Counted from the first letter of the stretch, positions 16,279 through 25,720 are shown. The stretch is 64,000 nucleotides of DNA from Muribaculaceae bacterium (GCA_017548365.1 JAFZAC010000016.1:358894-422893), one strand, 5' to 3'. Made by a program: numbers and translations. Notes: a model not told the origin generated them from the sequence alone.

Positions 16279-17889
16279 TTATTTCATTGAAAGACCGCAC
16301 AGGCCTTCATAGATTGTTGTCGTGAGCTGAGCTTCATTCAAGGTTGAGCCCCATGCGATTGGACGCATTCCCTTCCAGCGCTCGTTCATGAACGATGCCA
16401 AGTCGGCCAGAGTCTCTTGCGAGTCACACCCCGACTTGCAGAGAAGCAATGCCGCACGACAAGCGCAAAGCTTTCCCTGGCATGAGCCCATGCCCATGCG
16501 AGTGCGACGGCGCAAGTTAGTCAGGTTGTTAACATGAAGCTTCTCAATGGCATATTTCATCTCGCTCACGTTAGCATGCTCACATTCACACACCATCGCT
16601 TTATCTTCGGTACTGTGTTCCTTGATTTCTTTTGTCAACGAGCCATGACGCTCCTGAGCGGCTTTCATAGTCACTGCATGCTGGCCACCACGTTTCTTTG
16701 GAGTCTTCTCGTCGCTACCTGGCAACGGCAATATTGCCGTAGTGCAAGCTCCCACTTTGTCAATCTTTTTGCACACCAAGTCGGTAGCTCTTTCGGCCAT
16801 CAATCTGTAGGTCATCAGCTTGCCGCCAGTAATGGTAATAAAGCCGTCAAGACCGTCGCGTTCTTTATGGTCAATGCACACAATTCCGCGACTGATGCTG
16901 CGTCCTGACGGGTCGTCATCGCTCGCAACCAATGGCCTAACGCCTGCATAAGCCCTCAAAATGCGGGTCTTTGCCAACGAAGGAACCAGTTTAACTCCTT
17001 CTTTGAGCAACAGTTCAACTTCTTCCTGTGTCACTCGCATATTGTCGATTTCGGTGATAGGAACGCGGTCGCTCGTAGTGCCAAGCATACACACTATCTT
17101 ATCGGGAACTAGGATGTCGCCATTGGCTGGCTTGCGGCAGCGGTTTATCACCATATTGTTGACCCTATGGCTAAAAATGAGGAGCGACCCCTTGGCAGGG
17201 AACATATTTATAACAATTCCTGCCTTCTTTGCTATCAGAGTGCCCCAAATGCCAGCAGCGTTAACAGTAACAGGTGCATAGGCGACACTATCATCGCCAG
17301 TGAGATTGTTATGGAGCTTCACTCCCACCACAGTGCCGTTTTCTATGATAATATCGGTCACTTCGTGATAAGTGAGAGCCACTGCACCATGACGACGAGC
17401 ATCAAGAAGGTTGGCAGTCGTGAGAGCAAACGGATCGATCGAAGCATCGGGCACACGCACCGCGCCAATGAGAGTTGGGTTAACTACCGGATCAAGCATT
17501 CTCGCCTCGGCCGGGTCAATTATCTCGGCATTGATGCCGGCATTCAAGCAGGCATCGACAAAGGTTGCTTGATAGTCAAGGTCGTCTTCGGGCAATGTGA
17601 TAAAAAGGCCATCGGTTTCCTCTATGCAGTGACGGGCAATGCTGCGCAAAATCATGTTCTCGGCAATGCATTCTGCAGCACTCTCCTGATCGGTCACAGC
17701 ATAACGGGCACCGCTATGCAACAAGCCGTGGTTGCGGCCTGTTGCACCATTAGTAAAGTCGAAACGCTCCACAAGAAGCACCTTGAGTCCCCTCAAAGCG
17801 CAATCGCGGGCCATTCCTGCACCAGTGATGCCGCCTCCTATTATAATAACGTCGTATTCTGGACTTGAAGGATTGTTATTTTCTAACAT
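16279..17889 (-). CDS. glpA: Anaerobic glycerol-3-phosphate dehydrogenase subunit A
   Basis: The 536-residue protein has an N-terminal FAD site (DVIIIGGGITGAGMARDCAL) followed by GATGRNHGLLHSGARYAV, a DAO-type dehydrogenase body, and a C-terminal BFD-type [2Fe-2S] domain with Cys in VCECEHA and in GSCQGKLCACRA. It is the catalytic subunit of the anaerobic glycerol 3-phosphate dehydrogenase, acting at the inner membrane face. It is transcribed just before glpB. A TATCTTTG box lies about 55 bp upstream. Length and domains match GlpA rather than the shorter aerobic GlpD. Confidence 0.95.
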   Translation of the reverse strand: MLENNNPSSPEYDVIIIGGGITGAGMARDCALRGLKVLLVERFDFTNGATGRNHGLLHSGARYAVTDQESAAECIAENMILRSIARHCIEETDGLFITLPEDDLDYQATFVDACLNAGINAEIIDPAEARMLDPVVNPTLIGAVRVPDASIDPFALTTANLLDARRHGAVALTYHEVTDIIIENGTVVGVKLHNNLTGDDSVAYAPVTVNAAGIWGTLIAKKAGIVINMFPAKGSLLIFSHRVNNMVINRCRKPANGDILVPDKIVCMLGTTSDRVPITEIDNMRVTQEEVELLLKEGVKLVPSLAKTRILRAYAGVRPLVASDDDPSGRSISRGIVCIDHKERDGLDGFITITGGKLMTYRLMAERATDLVCKKIDKVGACTTAILPLPGSDEKTPKKRGGQHAVTMKAAQERHGSLTKEIKEHSTEDKAMVCECEHANVSEMKYAIEKLHVNNLTNLRRRTRMGMGSCQGKLCACRAALLLCKSGCDSQETLADLASFMNERWKGMRPIAWGSTLNEAQLTTTIYEGLCGLSMK

Positions 17890-17944
17890 TTTTTATATGA
17901 GAGAGTTTGACTAGGTTAATTCCAGGTTTTAAGAAACCCAACCA

Positions 17945-17952
17945 CAAAGATA
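17945..17952 (-). promoter_or_regulatory. Putative -7 box of glpAB
   Basis: Minus-strand TATCTTTG, 56 bp upstream of the glpA ATG. No consensus -33 TTTG is seen, which would fit a regulated promoter. Confidence 0.55.
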
Positions 17953-18021
17953 CAACAAAAAACCTGTAGTTGCTCGATTTTAACCCTTTTTATATAGATG
18001 ATATAAAAAAAACCATTTTTA

Positions 18022-18053
18022 TTTGCTCCTTTAAAAGAAAAAGGGTATTTTTG
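18022..18053 (+). promoter_or_regulatory. Promoter of the UDP-glucose dehydrogenase homologue
   Basis: TTTG (18022-18025), 20 bp, TATTTTTG (18046-18053). The ATG at 18086 is about 30 nt downstream of the box. Confidence 0.7.
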
Positions 18054-18085
18054 TGACCATCTAAAACATAAAACATCTTTTCGTC

Positions 18086-19396
18086 ATGAATATACTTATC
18101 GTTGGAACCGGATATGCAGGCCTTGTAACAGGAGCTTGCTTTGCTGACTTGGGAGTCAATGTCACTTGTGTAGACTCCGACGCACGCAAAATCAACTTGT
18201 TGCTCTATGGAGGACTGCCCATTTATGAACAAGGCTTGGAAGCCATGGTAAAAAGGTCGGTGGCAGCACGAAGGCTAAACTTCACAAGTAATTTTGCCAA
18301 CGTCTTTGACAATGTGGACTATGTTTTCTGCGCAGTCGACACTCCTCCAGCTCAAGATGGAGGTACCGACCTCACTCAGGTGGTTGACACCGCCACACGT
18401 TTTGCTCAAAACATCAACAACTATGCTGTCTTTATCATCAAGTCGACAGTGCCATTGGGAACTTCCAAGAAAATAAAAGAAATCATCCAGGAAATACTCG
18501 ATAAGCGAAAAGTAGACTTTGAATTTGACGTTGTTTCCAACCCCGACTTCCTTACTGAGGGTAACGCGATCAAGAACTTCATGAATCCCGACCGTATAAT
18601 TCTGGGTGTTGACAACGAGCGCTCGCGCAAAGCAATGGATACACTCTATCACCCACTCAAGTTCAAGTATTTCCCTGTGATTTACACCGACTCGACTACT
18701 GCCGAGATGATTAAATATGCCGCAACTTCCATGCTCGCAACAAGGGTAAGCTTCATGAACGAAATTGCCAATCTGTGTGAGATAGTGGGAGCCGACATCA
18801 ACACCGTAAGACATGGTGTGGGAACCGACAGTCGCATTGGCCCCAAATACATCTATCCTGGCTGCGGTTATGGCGGCACCCTATTCCCCAAGGACATCAA
18901 CGACCTTATCAACATAGCCGAGAAAAACGGATATTCCATGGATGTTCTCAAAGCCGTCGACAAGGTTAATGCCAAACAAAAACAACGTCTCTTTGAGAAG
19001 TTCAACAAATATTATGGCGGAGACATCAAGGGCAAGACTGTAGCCCTGTGGGGACTTTCATTCAAGCCTAACACCGACGACATTCGCGAGTCGCCATCAA
19101 TCACCACAATCGACATGCTGCTACAGGCAGGATGCCATGTGCGTGTGTACGATCCGGTTGCAATGAATGCCATCAAGTTCCGTTGGAACGACATTTATTG
19201 TGCCCTCGACATCTATGATGCCGTCAATAAGGCCGACGCTGTGATGCTCGTCACCGAATGGCGACAGTTCCGTGTTCCCTCTTGGGAGAAAGTCAAGGAA
19301 TCTATGAACACCCCGCTCATCATCGACGGCCGAAACATCTACGACGGAAAAGAACTCGAAGAAATGGGATTCACTTACTTCTGCATTGGCAAGTAA
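18086..19396 (+). CDS. UDP-glucose/nucleotide-sugar 6-dehydrogenase homologue lacking the catalytic cysteine
   Basis: The 436-residue protein aligns throughout with UDP-glucose 6-dehydrogenase: Rossmann motif VGTGYAGLVTG (residues 6-16), KSTVPLGT, AEMIKYAA, GPKYIYPGCGYGG, LWGLSFKPNTDDIRESPS and the end IDGRNIYDGKEL. However the nucleophile position of the usual GGSCFPKD block reads GGTLFPKD, with Leu at 266; I checked the codon (CTA). Other usual active-site residues also differ: NPEF is NPDF (D154), AAN is AAT (T214), and VGTPP is VDTPP (D85). K210 and D270 remain, and C260 five residues earlier (also present in ordinary Bacteroides enzymes as I recall them) is kept. Complete oxidation to UDP-glucuronate is therefore doubtful; an alcohol-level oxidation, a different substrate or a non-catalytic role is possible. 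It has its own promoter and terminator and is a single-gene unit. Confidence 0.85.
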   Translation: MNILIVGTGYAGLVTGACFADLGVNVTCVDSDARKINLLLYGGLPIYEQGLEAMVKRSVAARRLNFTSNFANVFDNVDYVFCAVDTPPAQDGGTDLTQVVDTATRFAQNINNYAVFIIKSTVPLGTSKKIKEIIQEILDKRKVDFEFDVVSNPDFLTEGNAIKNFMNPDRIILGVDNERSRKAMDTLYHPLKFKYFPVIYTDSTTAEMIKYAATSMLATRVSFMNEIANLCEIVGADINTVRHGVGTDSRIGPKYIYPGCGYGGTLFPKDINDLINIAEKNGYSMDVLKAVDKVNAKQKQRLFEKFNKYYGGDIKGKTVALWGLSFKPNTDDIRESPSITTIDMLLQAGCHVRVYDPVAMNAIKFRWNDIYCALDIYDAVNKADAVMLVTEWRQFRVPSWEKVKESMNTPLIIDGRNIYDGKELEEMGFTYFCIGK

Positions 19397-19420
19397 GTGT
19401 GAATCGAGGAACAAAAAAAC

Positions 19421-19449
19421 ACTCGGGAGACAGCATCTGTTTCCCGAGT
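19421..19449. terminator. Bidirectional terminator between the dehydrogenase homologue and rluD
   Basis: Stem ACTCGGGA / TCCCGAGT (19421-19449), extended by inner pairing ACAG/CTGT, flanked by A-run on the left and TTTCTTT on the right. It serves both convergent genes. Confidence 0.85.
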
Positions 19450-19483
19450 TTCTTTATCAAAATAGCATTATTCTTTGTATTTC

Positions 19484-20572
19484 CTACTTAACACTTTTAA
19501 CGAACTCTTCCCAGCGGTGGATTAAACCTGCCATGTCTTCGGGGAGCTCGCTGTCGAAGTCCATCTGCTTGCCTGTAGTTGGATGAACAAAGCCTAGTGT
19601 CTTAGCATGAAGTGCTTGGCGTGGACACATTTTGAAGCAGTTGTGAATAAACTGCGTGTAACTAGATGAGGTATTACCGCGCAGTATCTTGTCACCGCCA
19701 TATCGCTCATCGTTAAAGAGAGGATGACCAATGTGGCGCATATGCACGCGAATTTGGTGTGTGCGCCCCGTTTCAAGCTGGCATTGAACAACTGCAACAT
19801 GATTAAGGTTCTCAATCGTGTGGTAATGAGTCACGGCATGCTTACCCTGGTCTCCTCCTTCGGGGAACACCGCCATCTGAAGGCGGTCACGCAAACTGCG
19901 GCCAATGTTTCCCTCTATTGTTCCATCAAGCTCTTTCATAGCGCCCCACACCACAGCTATGTACTGGCGCTTTGTGGTCTTATTGAAGAACTGCAATCCC
20001 AGCGAGGTCTTGGCGTTAGGCGTCTTAGCGACAACCAACAGTCCGCTGGTGTCCTTGTCAATGCGGTGAACAAGCCCCATGCGCGGGTCGGTAACATCAT
20101 AGTCAGGATTATCCTTGAAATGCCATGCCAGCGCGTTGACAAGTGTACCGTCATAGTTTCCATGACCTGGATGAACACACATTCCAGCAGGTTTGTTCAC
20201 AACCAACAAGTCATCGTCTTCATAAACGATGTTCAACGGAATATCCTGAGCAATAATCTCGTTCTCATAGCGTGGACGATCCATCACCACCGATATCTCA
20301 TCGCCTGGATGCACTCGGTAGTTGCTTTTCACAGCACGGCCGTTCACACGTATGCACTGAGCCTCGGCAGCGTTCTGTATGCGGTTGCGAGAGGTTCCTT
20401 TAATGCGCTCAACAAGATATTTGTCGATGCGAAGCAACACGTGACCAGGCTCCACCACATAGTGGTAGTGCTCCCAGTAGTCGCGACCGTTCTCGGTGAA
20501 ATCGGGGTCACTGAAATCGCTCTGAATCTCTAATTGCGAGTCGTCAATGATGCTCTCGTCGAGGTTTGCCAT
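19484..20572 (-). CDS. rluD: RluD-family large-subunit rRNA pseudouridine synthase
   Basis: The 362-residue protein has an N-terminal extension of about 40 residues, an S4 RNA-binding domain (LLRIDKYLVERIKGTSRNRI onward, about 46-110) and a pseudouridine synthase domain with the catalytic Asp in GLVHRIDKDTSGLLVVAKT and the end block TGRTHQIRVHMRHIGHPL. RluD-type enzymes modify helix 69 of 23S rRNA; the exact positions here are not provable. It is downstream of the PASTA gene, a pairing common in Bacteroidales, though a weak hairpin sits between them. Confidence 0.93.
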   Translation of the reverse strand: MANLDESIIDDSQLEIQSDFSDPDFTENGRDYWEHYHYVVEPGHVLLRIDKYLVERIKGTSRNRIQNAAEAQCIRVNGRAVKSNYRVHPGDEISVVMDRPRYENEIIAQDIPLNIVYEDDDLLVVNKPAGMCVHPGHGNYDGTLVNALAWHFKDNPDYDVTDPRMGLVHRIDKDTSGLLVVAKTPNAKTSLGLQFFNKTTKRQYIAVVWGAMKELDGTIEGNIGRSLRDRLQMAVFPEGGDQGKHAVTHYHTIENLNHVAVVQCQLETGRTHQIRVHMRHIGHPLFNDERYGGDKILRGNTSSSYTQFIHNCFKMCPRQALHAKTLGFVHPTTGKQMDFDSELPEDMAGLIHRWEEFVKSVK

Positions 20573-20599
20573 TATGACACGAATTTTATTACAATAAAA

Positions 20600-20629
20600 G
20601 GGAGCCTAGTCACAAAAACCTCAGCTCCC
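20600..20629 (-). terminator. Possible hairpin between PASTA gene and rluD
   Basis: GGGAGC / GCTCCC stem with an 18-nt loop; on the minus strand TTTTATT follows. It may act as a partial terminator after the PASTA gene or a leader hairpin of rluD. Confidence 0.4.
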
Positions 20630-20654
20630 AGTATAGGAATCTTTTTGTACTATA

Positions 20655-21302
20655 TCACTTAGGATTGTTGCGCTTGGGCTCACCAGCTGCACGTTGTTTC
20701 TGCTGGCGATGCAGAGAATCTTGAACATTGTCGGGCAGCACATCAAATGGCAACTCTGGCACTTTACCATCGCCCACCTCAATGCTTATCTGGTCCTTAA
20801 TCGACACCTTACTGCCAGGGGTTACAGGATGTCCATTGACTTTTATGGCCAGCACCAATCCCTCGTCGGCACTTGGCACGGTATCAACATTGATATACTT
20901 GAAACCCATTGATTCCAAACGGTTTTTAGCATCACGGCCCGAAATATCGCTCAAGATGGGCAGGTTCACTGTCTTGGGGTTGAAGGCGTTGATTGTCAGA
21001 TAAACAACGCGAGTTGTCTTAGCCATAGCGTTGCCTTTGGGCTCTTGCTCAAGCACCATACCGGGTTTTACACGCTCATCAAACAAAGAGTCGCTTATCT
21101 CCCATTCAAATCCTGCTTCTTCTATCTTGTGGATAGCATTCTCCAAGGTCATGTTGCGAACCGATGGCACCTTGGCTTCCTGGCCATGAAGGGTGAAGAC
21201 ATCAATCAACAGATATAATGAATACCATACAGCCACAAAAACTATAAGAACTCCCAGTACATTAACAAGGACGGGATGTTTTTTTCCAAATTCTCCTAGC
21301 AT
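20655..21302 (-). CDS. Membrane-anchored PASTA-domain protein
   Basis: The 215-residue protein has a short cytoplasmic N-terminus, one transmembrane helix (about residues 13-35), and then three PASTA-like repeats in the periplasm (about 40-107, 109-172 and a short third stretch). Typical pieces are VPSVRNMTLENAIHKIEEAG, VLEQEPKGNA, LPILSDISGRDAKNRLESMG and VTPGSKVSIKD. PASTA domains usually bind muropeptides or beta-lactams on kinases and penicillin-binding proteins, but here there is no kinase or transpeptidase domain. The tail is basic and Gln-rich. It is upstream of rluD and has a good promoter. Confidence 0.92.
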   Translation of the reverse strand: MLGEFGKKHPVLVNVLGVLIVFVAVWYSLYLLIDVFTLHGQEAKVPSVRNMTLENAIHKIEEAGFEWEISDSLFDERVKPGMVLEQEPKGNAMAKTTRVVYLTINAFNPKTVNLPILSDISGRDAKNRLESMGFKYINVDTVPSADEGLVLAIKVNGHPVTPGSKVSIKDQISIEVGDGKVPELPFDVLPDNVQDSLHRQQKQRAAGEPKRNNPK

Positions 21303-21343
21303 ATAATTGTTGGTTGAAAATGATTGGTTCTCATTTTAACGTG

Positions 21344-21375
21344 CAAAGATAGCAAATTGGACGTTATTGGGCAAA
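21344..21375 (-). promoter_or_regulatory. Promoter of the PASTA gene
   Basis: Minus strand: TTTG (21372-21375), 20 bp, TATCTTTG (21344-21351), about 42 bp before the ATG at 21302. Confidence 0.7.
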
Positions 21376-21454
21376 TAAAATAGGATTTTTATTTTACCAG
21401 TGCTATTGGTGACGCTTTCATAAGCAACCTAATAAACTATATTTCAACAAAATA

Positions 21455-21486
21455 CCAATGAAACACCGATAGTGGTGTCTCATTGG
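21455..21486 (-). terminator. Terminator after the M6 peptidase gene
   Basis: A 13-bp inverted repeat with one mismatch (CCAATGAAACACC / GGTGTCTCATTGG, 6-nt loop) lies 25 bp beyond the stop at 21511; a T-rich stretch (TATTTTGTT) follows on the minus strand. Confidence 0.75.
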
Positions 21487-21510
21487 CATTTATTGTTGAT
21501 TTGAAGTCGG

Positions 21511-23745
21511 CTATTTTGAGATGCCTAACAGAATGCTGTAAACGGTTGTCACATCGCTCGAAGCGATATCACCGTCGCCGTCCTGATCGCCGTTTACAAT
21601 TGAACTAAGATCGCCGGTGAGCAGGAAGCTGTAGAGTGCGGTAATGTCGGATGAAGTCACTTGGCCATCGCCATTCACATCGCCGGGAACGACATCTTCA
21701 CCTGGAATCTCGTCGGTATAATAAATGGTGAAGTCGTCAACATAGGCCTTATAGGATGTAGCACCTGCACTCATATTGATGCGGTAACGTGCCGGCACGT
21801 TCATGTCGAAGGTGTACTGCAGAGTGACAGTGCTGTTGGCGCCAACAGTCGAAGTTGTCTCGCCCTCGCTATTGGCAACAGCATTCCATGTTTCACCGTT
21901 ATCAGTTGAGCAATAGAGGATGAACTTGGCTGCGGTGGTCGACGCGTTATAAGCATCAAAACTAACCATGTAGCTCACATAACGTACGTTTTTGGTCATT
22001 GTGAGCGAAGACGGTTTCTTCATCACCACAGCATGCTCTCCGTTGCAGTAATCGCTGCCTGGTGCGTTAACGTAGCAGTTCACGAATTTCCACTTGGAAT
22101 AAACGCCTTGAACATCATCAGTTGGCGGCGTGGTGGCAACAGGCATTACCTCAAAGTCTTCGACAATGCTGTGCAGTGAGCTATCATCACCCACATTGAA
22201 GGTGATAACACCATTATTCTCCTGAATGCTGGTTATATTGTACTGGCAAGGATTGCCGTTGAATGTCTGGAGGCTAGGAATTGTAGTATTGGTTATCAAA
22301 TTAGCTCCTGCAGGGAAAGCGTCGCTCGCCTGAGCTGTAGATGTTCCATTGCCAGCACGCAACAGCACATAATAGTTGTGTGCAGGATTGCAGTTCACTT
22401 CATTGCTGTCCCATATAGAAGAATTGGTAGAGTCGACACGGCAAATTATCATGCCATGACCAGGAGCGTAGGTGTCCCACTTGGTGTTCTGGCGGTTCTC
22501 AAGATAGAATTTCACCTGGTTCTCGGGACTCTTGATGATATAGCCCTCACCTGTTGAACCTATCTGATTTAGAGAATAGGTGCCAGTGGAATTGATAACC
22601 TGTGCATTGGCAAAACCCAACGAATATCGATCATAGAGGCTATAGGCAACTGGAGTGCGAGAGTAGTTCTGATAGCTGCCTCCAGCCATAATATCCCAGT
22701 CACCTGGGTGCTGGCTCTGGCCACCACTTTCTTCGTAGTCGGTATCATAGAGGTCAGGCAAGCCCAGCACATGGCTGAACTCATGGCAGATGGTGCCTAT
22801 ACCGTCAAGAAGTCCATAACTTGCATCATACAAAAACTCGGTTGAGCAGGCATAGGTACGTGCGCGCTTGCCGTCAAGAGTAATCCACTGCCAATAGAGG
22901 TCACTCTTGTGAGGCCAGAGGTGGGTGGTAGAGCCATCGCTGTTAGCACCACTGCCGGCACCGATGAAGAACAGCATATCGATGTTGCCGTCATTATCAG
23001 TGTCATACTGAGTGAAGTCAACCTGTGGGTCGATTTGATTGAGGGCGGCTGCCCAGATCTCACCAGTATAGTTCCACTTCTGGTGGTCATCGACCGAATA
23101 ATTTTGCAATGTAACTGGTCCATACACATCAAAGGTAGGGACAAAACGCCCTTGGCTATTGTCGCTGTAATAGTCGCGAACGCTACCGGTGCAGGCGCCG
23201 TAATAGTTTGGACTTCCGTCCTCGTTGGTATAACCATTATAATTCTCCTCGTTGGCCATGCGATTATAGAAATTCTGCATGTCGCTGCGAGAGAACTGGC
23301 AGTCGTAGTAATCCACGAGGATGATAATGCCACGGAAATTGTTGTAATCATAGGATTTGGAAGCAGTCGCCTTGGTAGAGGCGTCTATTGGAGCTCGTTT
23401 GAGCTTGCCGTTGCGAGCATCAACCTTGCTGATAACACCCTTTTCAAGAGTATTTACAAATTGCGTCTCGCTGGCAGAACGCTCTTCCACATTGTGGGCA
23501 ACAACCTTACTAGGGACCAAGTCATCGTTCTGACTCAGAGCATAGACAAAAAAGTCTGCCTCGTTACGTACGATGGTGTAGCCATCGACTGTGGTGTAGT
23601 AGTTAAAGAACTCGTCACCAACGATTTTAATCATCAGTTTTGTGCCATCAGGTTGACTCACCTCAATAGGCGTTGGCACAGCAGGAATGGCATAGGCCGC
23701 CAGCGATATCATCGCTCCTGCCAGCAAAAATAAAAGTTTTCTCAT
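21511..23745 (-). CDS. Secreted M6-family metalloprotease with C-terminal dockerin-like repeats
   Basis: The 744-residue protein has a signal peptide (about 1-19), a propeptide-like region, and an M6 (immune inhibitor A-like) zinc protease domain with HEFSHVLGLPDLYD; H321, E322 and H325 are the zinc-binding/catalytic residues and D331 follows as expected. A beta-rich region (about 535-670, FEVMPVAT... YVDDFTIYY) resembles a carbohydrate-binding or MAM-like module. Residues from about 680 to the end are two dockerin-like repeats (GDVNGDGQVTSSDITALYSF, GDQDGDGDIASSDVTTVYSI). There is no T9SS sorting domain, so release or docking through the dockerin is the likely fate. It is probably an extracellular protease acting on host or dietary protein. 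Confidence 0.92.
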   Translation of the reverse strand: MRKLLFLLAGAMISLAAYAIPAVPTPIEVSQPDGTKLMIKIVGDEFFNYYTTVDGYTIVRNEADFFVYALSQNDDLVPSKVVAHNVEERSASETQFVNTLEKGVISKVDARNGKLKRAPIDASTKATASKSYDYNNFRGIIILVDYYDCQFSRSDMQNFYNRMANEENYNGYTNEDGSPNYYGACTGSVRDYYSDNSQGRFVPTFDVYGPVTLQNYSVDDHQKWNYTGEIWAAALNQIDPQVDFTQYDTDNDGNIDMLFFIGAGSGANSDGSTTHLWPHKSDLYWQWITLDGKRARTYACSTEFLYDASYGLLDGIGTICHEFSHVLGLPDLYDTDYEESGGQSQHPGDWDIMAGGSYQNYSRTPVAYSLYDRYSLGFANAQVINSTGTYSLNQIGSTGEGYIIKSPENQVKFYLENRQNTKWDTYAPGHGMIICRVDSTNSSIWDSNEVNCNPAHNYYVLLRAGNGTSTAQASDAFPAGANLITNTTIPSLQTFNGNPCQYNITSIQENNGVITFNVGDDSSLHSIVEDFEVMPVATTPPTDDVQGVYSKWKFVNCYVNAPGSDYCNGEHAVVMKKPSSLTMTKNVRYVSYMVSFDAYNASTTAAKFILYCSTDNGETWNAVANSEGETTSTVGANSTVTLQYTFDMNVPARYRINMSAGATSYKAYVDDFTIYYTDEIPGEDVVPGDVNGDGQVTSSDITALYSFLLTGDLSSIVNGDQDGDGDIASSDVTTVYSILLGISK

Positions 23746-23802
23746 GATAGTTAAATAGTTGTTTTATATTAATCTTGTATTTTTCTAAAAAAATGTGGCT
23801 TG

Positions 23803-23810
23803 CAAATATA
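23803..23810 (-). promoter_or_regulatory. Putative -7 box of the M6 peptidase
   Basis: Minus-strand TATATTTG, about 58 bp before the ATG at 23745; the region is AT-rich, and the -33 element is imperfect. Confidence 0.4.
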
Positions 23811-23867
23811 TATTAAATATAATTTACATGCAATTTTTGACGACTTTTATTTTGTTATTTTTTAATT

Positions 23868-23899
23868 ATTCTCTTGGGCATAAATTCTCTTGTGTATAA
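23868..23899 (+). repeat. Tandem 16-bp repeat directly upstream of the glnS promoter
   Basis: ATTCTCTTGGGCATAA is followed at once by ATTCTCTTGTGTATAA (14 of 16 identical). The second copy ends 3 bp before the -33 TTTG of glnS. The position suggests a binding site for a regulator, but the protein is unknown. Confidence 0.6.
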
Positions 23900-23902
23900 T
23901 TG

Positions 23903-23933
23903 TTTGACAAAAAGAAACTATTTACTATCTTTG
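23903..23933 (+). promoter_or_regulatory. Promoter of glnS
   Basis: TTTG (23903-23906), exactly 19 bp, TATCTTTG (23926-23933), followed by CAG. The 5' leader is about 65 nt and contains a minimal open frame (ATG GAA TTC TAA near 23961). Confidence 0.85.
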
Positions 23934-24004
23934 CAGTTTGAAATAACGTCAATATAGGCTATGGAATTCTAAATCATTGAATAACATTAAAATCTCAAAT
24001 TATT

Positions 24005-25720
24005 ATGGCAGAGAATAACGAAATAAAACCAGCTGAGGAGAAGAAAGTCCTCAACTTCGTACAGCAAATTGTTGCCGACGACTTGGCAGCAGGCAAGAAC
24101 GGCGGACGCCTAAACACGCGTTTTCCGCCCGAGCCAAACGGCTACTTGCACATTGGTCATGCCAAGGCTATATGCATGGACTTTGGCGTTGCCGAGATGT
24201 TTGGCGGCACCTGCAACCTGCGTTTCGATGACACCAATCCCCAGAAGGAGGACACTGAGTATGTAGAGTCAATCAAGCGCGACATCCACTGGTTGGGCTA
24301 TGACTGGGAAGACCGTCTGTACTATGCCAGCGATTATTTTGAGAAACTTTACAACTTTGCCATTGAGCTCATCAAGAAAGGCCTCGCCTATGTCGATGAC
24401 CAGACCAGCGAGGAGATAGCCCAGCAAAAGGGCACTCCCACACAGGCAGGCACCGAGAGTCCCTACCGCAACCGTAGTGTAGAAGAGAACCTCGACCTCT
24501 TTGAGCGCATGAACGCCGGCGAATTTGACGAAGGTGCACGCGTGCTACGTGCCAAGATTGACATGGCGTCGAGCAATATGCACTTCCGCGACCCTATCAT
24601 GTACCGCATCATCAAGACTCCTCACTGGCGCACCGGCACCAAGTGGAAAGTTTATCCAATGTATGACTTCGCCCATGGCCAAAGCGACTATTTCGAGGGC
24701 GTGACTCACTCGATATGCACGCTGGAGTTTGTGCCTCACCGTCCACTCTATGACTACTTCGCTCACTTGCTCGCAGGCGACACTGTGGACCAGTACTGCC
24801 CACGCCAGATTGAGTTTAACCGCCTTAACCTCACCTACACCGTGATGAGCAAGCGCAAACTGCTGCAACTGGTGAAAGAAGGTCTTGTGGCTGGCTGGGA
24901 TGATCCACGTATGCCGACAATCTGCGGTCTTCGACGCCGTGGCTACACTCCGCAGTCTATCAAGAACTTCCTTGACGACATCGGCTACACCAAATATGAG
25001 GCACTGAACGACATCGACCTGCTAGAGCACAACATACGTGAAGACCTGAACAAGAACGCCAACCGCGTGTGTGCCGTTATCAACCCCGTCAAGGTAGTTA
25101 TCACCAACTATCCCGAGGACAAGGTTGAAATGCTCGCTATGGACAACAATCCAGAACAGGAGAACGCCGGCACTCACGAGATGCCATTCTGCCGCGAGAT
25201 ATACATCGAGCGCGACGACTTCATGGAAGAACCTCCCAAGAAGTTCTTCCGCATGACTCCCGGTAAGGAAGTGCGCCTGAAAGGTGGATATATCATAATG
25301 TGCAACGACGTAGTGAAGGACGACGAGGGCAATATAACCGAGATACACTGCACCTACGATCCCGACACACTGAGTGGCACTCCAGGCAGCATGCGCAAAG
25401 TGAAAGGCACTCTGCACTGGGTATCGGCACGCCACTGCAAGGACGCTGAAGTGAGACTCTACGACCGCCTGTTTGCCGTTGAGAATCCATCGGCCGAAAG
25501 CGAGAAGGACTTCCGCGAGCTACTTAACCCCGACTCATTGAAGGTGGTTACCAACGCCAAGGTTGAGCCTTACCTTGCCGAGATTGCAAAACCCGAGGAC
25601 AAGTTCCAGTTCCAGCGCATTGGCTACTTCTGCGTGGATCTTGACAGCACTCCCGAGCACCTCGTGTTTAACCGCACCATCACTCTCAAGGATAGCTGGG
25701 CTAAAGCACAGAAAAAGTAA
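24005..25720 (+). CDS. glnS: Glutaminyl-tRNA synthetase
   Basis: This class I synthetase charges tRNA-Gln directly. The 571 residues include [20 protein letters not shown] with HIGH at 49-52, the GlnRS-specific [32 protein letters not shown], and the KMSKS equivalent VMSKRKL (M281-K283). The C-terminal two-barrel anticodon-binding region (from about 335) is complete. It has a textbook promoter with a tandem repeat in front and a leader of about 65 nt, so it is transcribed as its own unit. Confidence 0.97.
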   Translation: MAENNEIKPAEEKKVLNFVQQIVADDLAAGKNGGRLNTRFPPEPNGYLHIGHAKAICMDFGVAEMFGGTCNLRFDDTNPQKEDTEYVESIKRDIHWLGYDWEDRLYYASDYFEKLYNFAIELIKKGLAYVDDQTSEEIAQQKGTPTQAGTESPYRNRSVEENLDLFERMNAGEFDEGARVLRAKIDMASSNMHFRDPIMYRIIKTPHWRTGTKWKVYPMYDFAHGQSDYFEGVTHSICTLEFVPHRPLYDYFAHLLAGDTVDQYCPRQIEFNRLNLTYTVMSKRKLLQLVKEGLVAGWDDPRMPTICGLRRRGYTPQSIKNFLDDIGYTKYEALNDIDLLEHNIREDLNKNANRVCAVINPVKVVITNYPEDKVEMLAMDNNPEQENAGTHEMPFCREIYIERDDFMEEPPKKFFRMTPGKEVRLKGGYIIMCNDVVKDDEGNITEIHCTYDPDTLSGTPGSMRKVKGTLHWVSARHCKDAEVRLYDRLFAVENPSAESEKDFRELLNPDSLKVVTNAKVEPYLAEIAKPEDKFQFQRIGYFCVDLDSTPEHLVFNRTITLKDSWAKAQKK

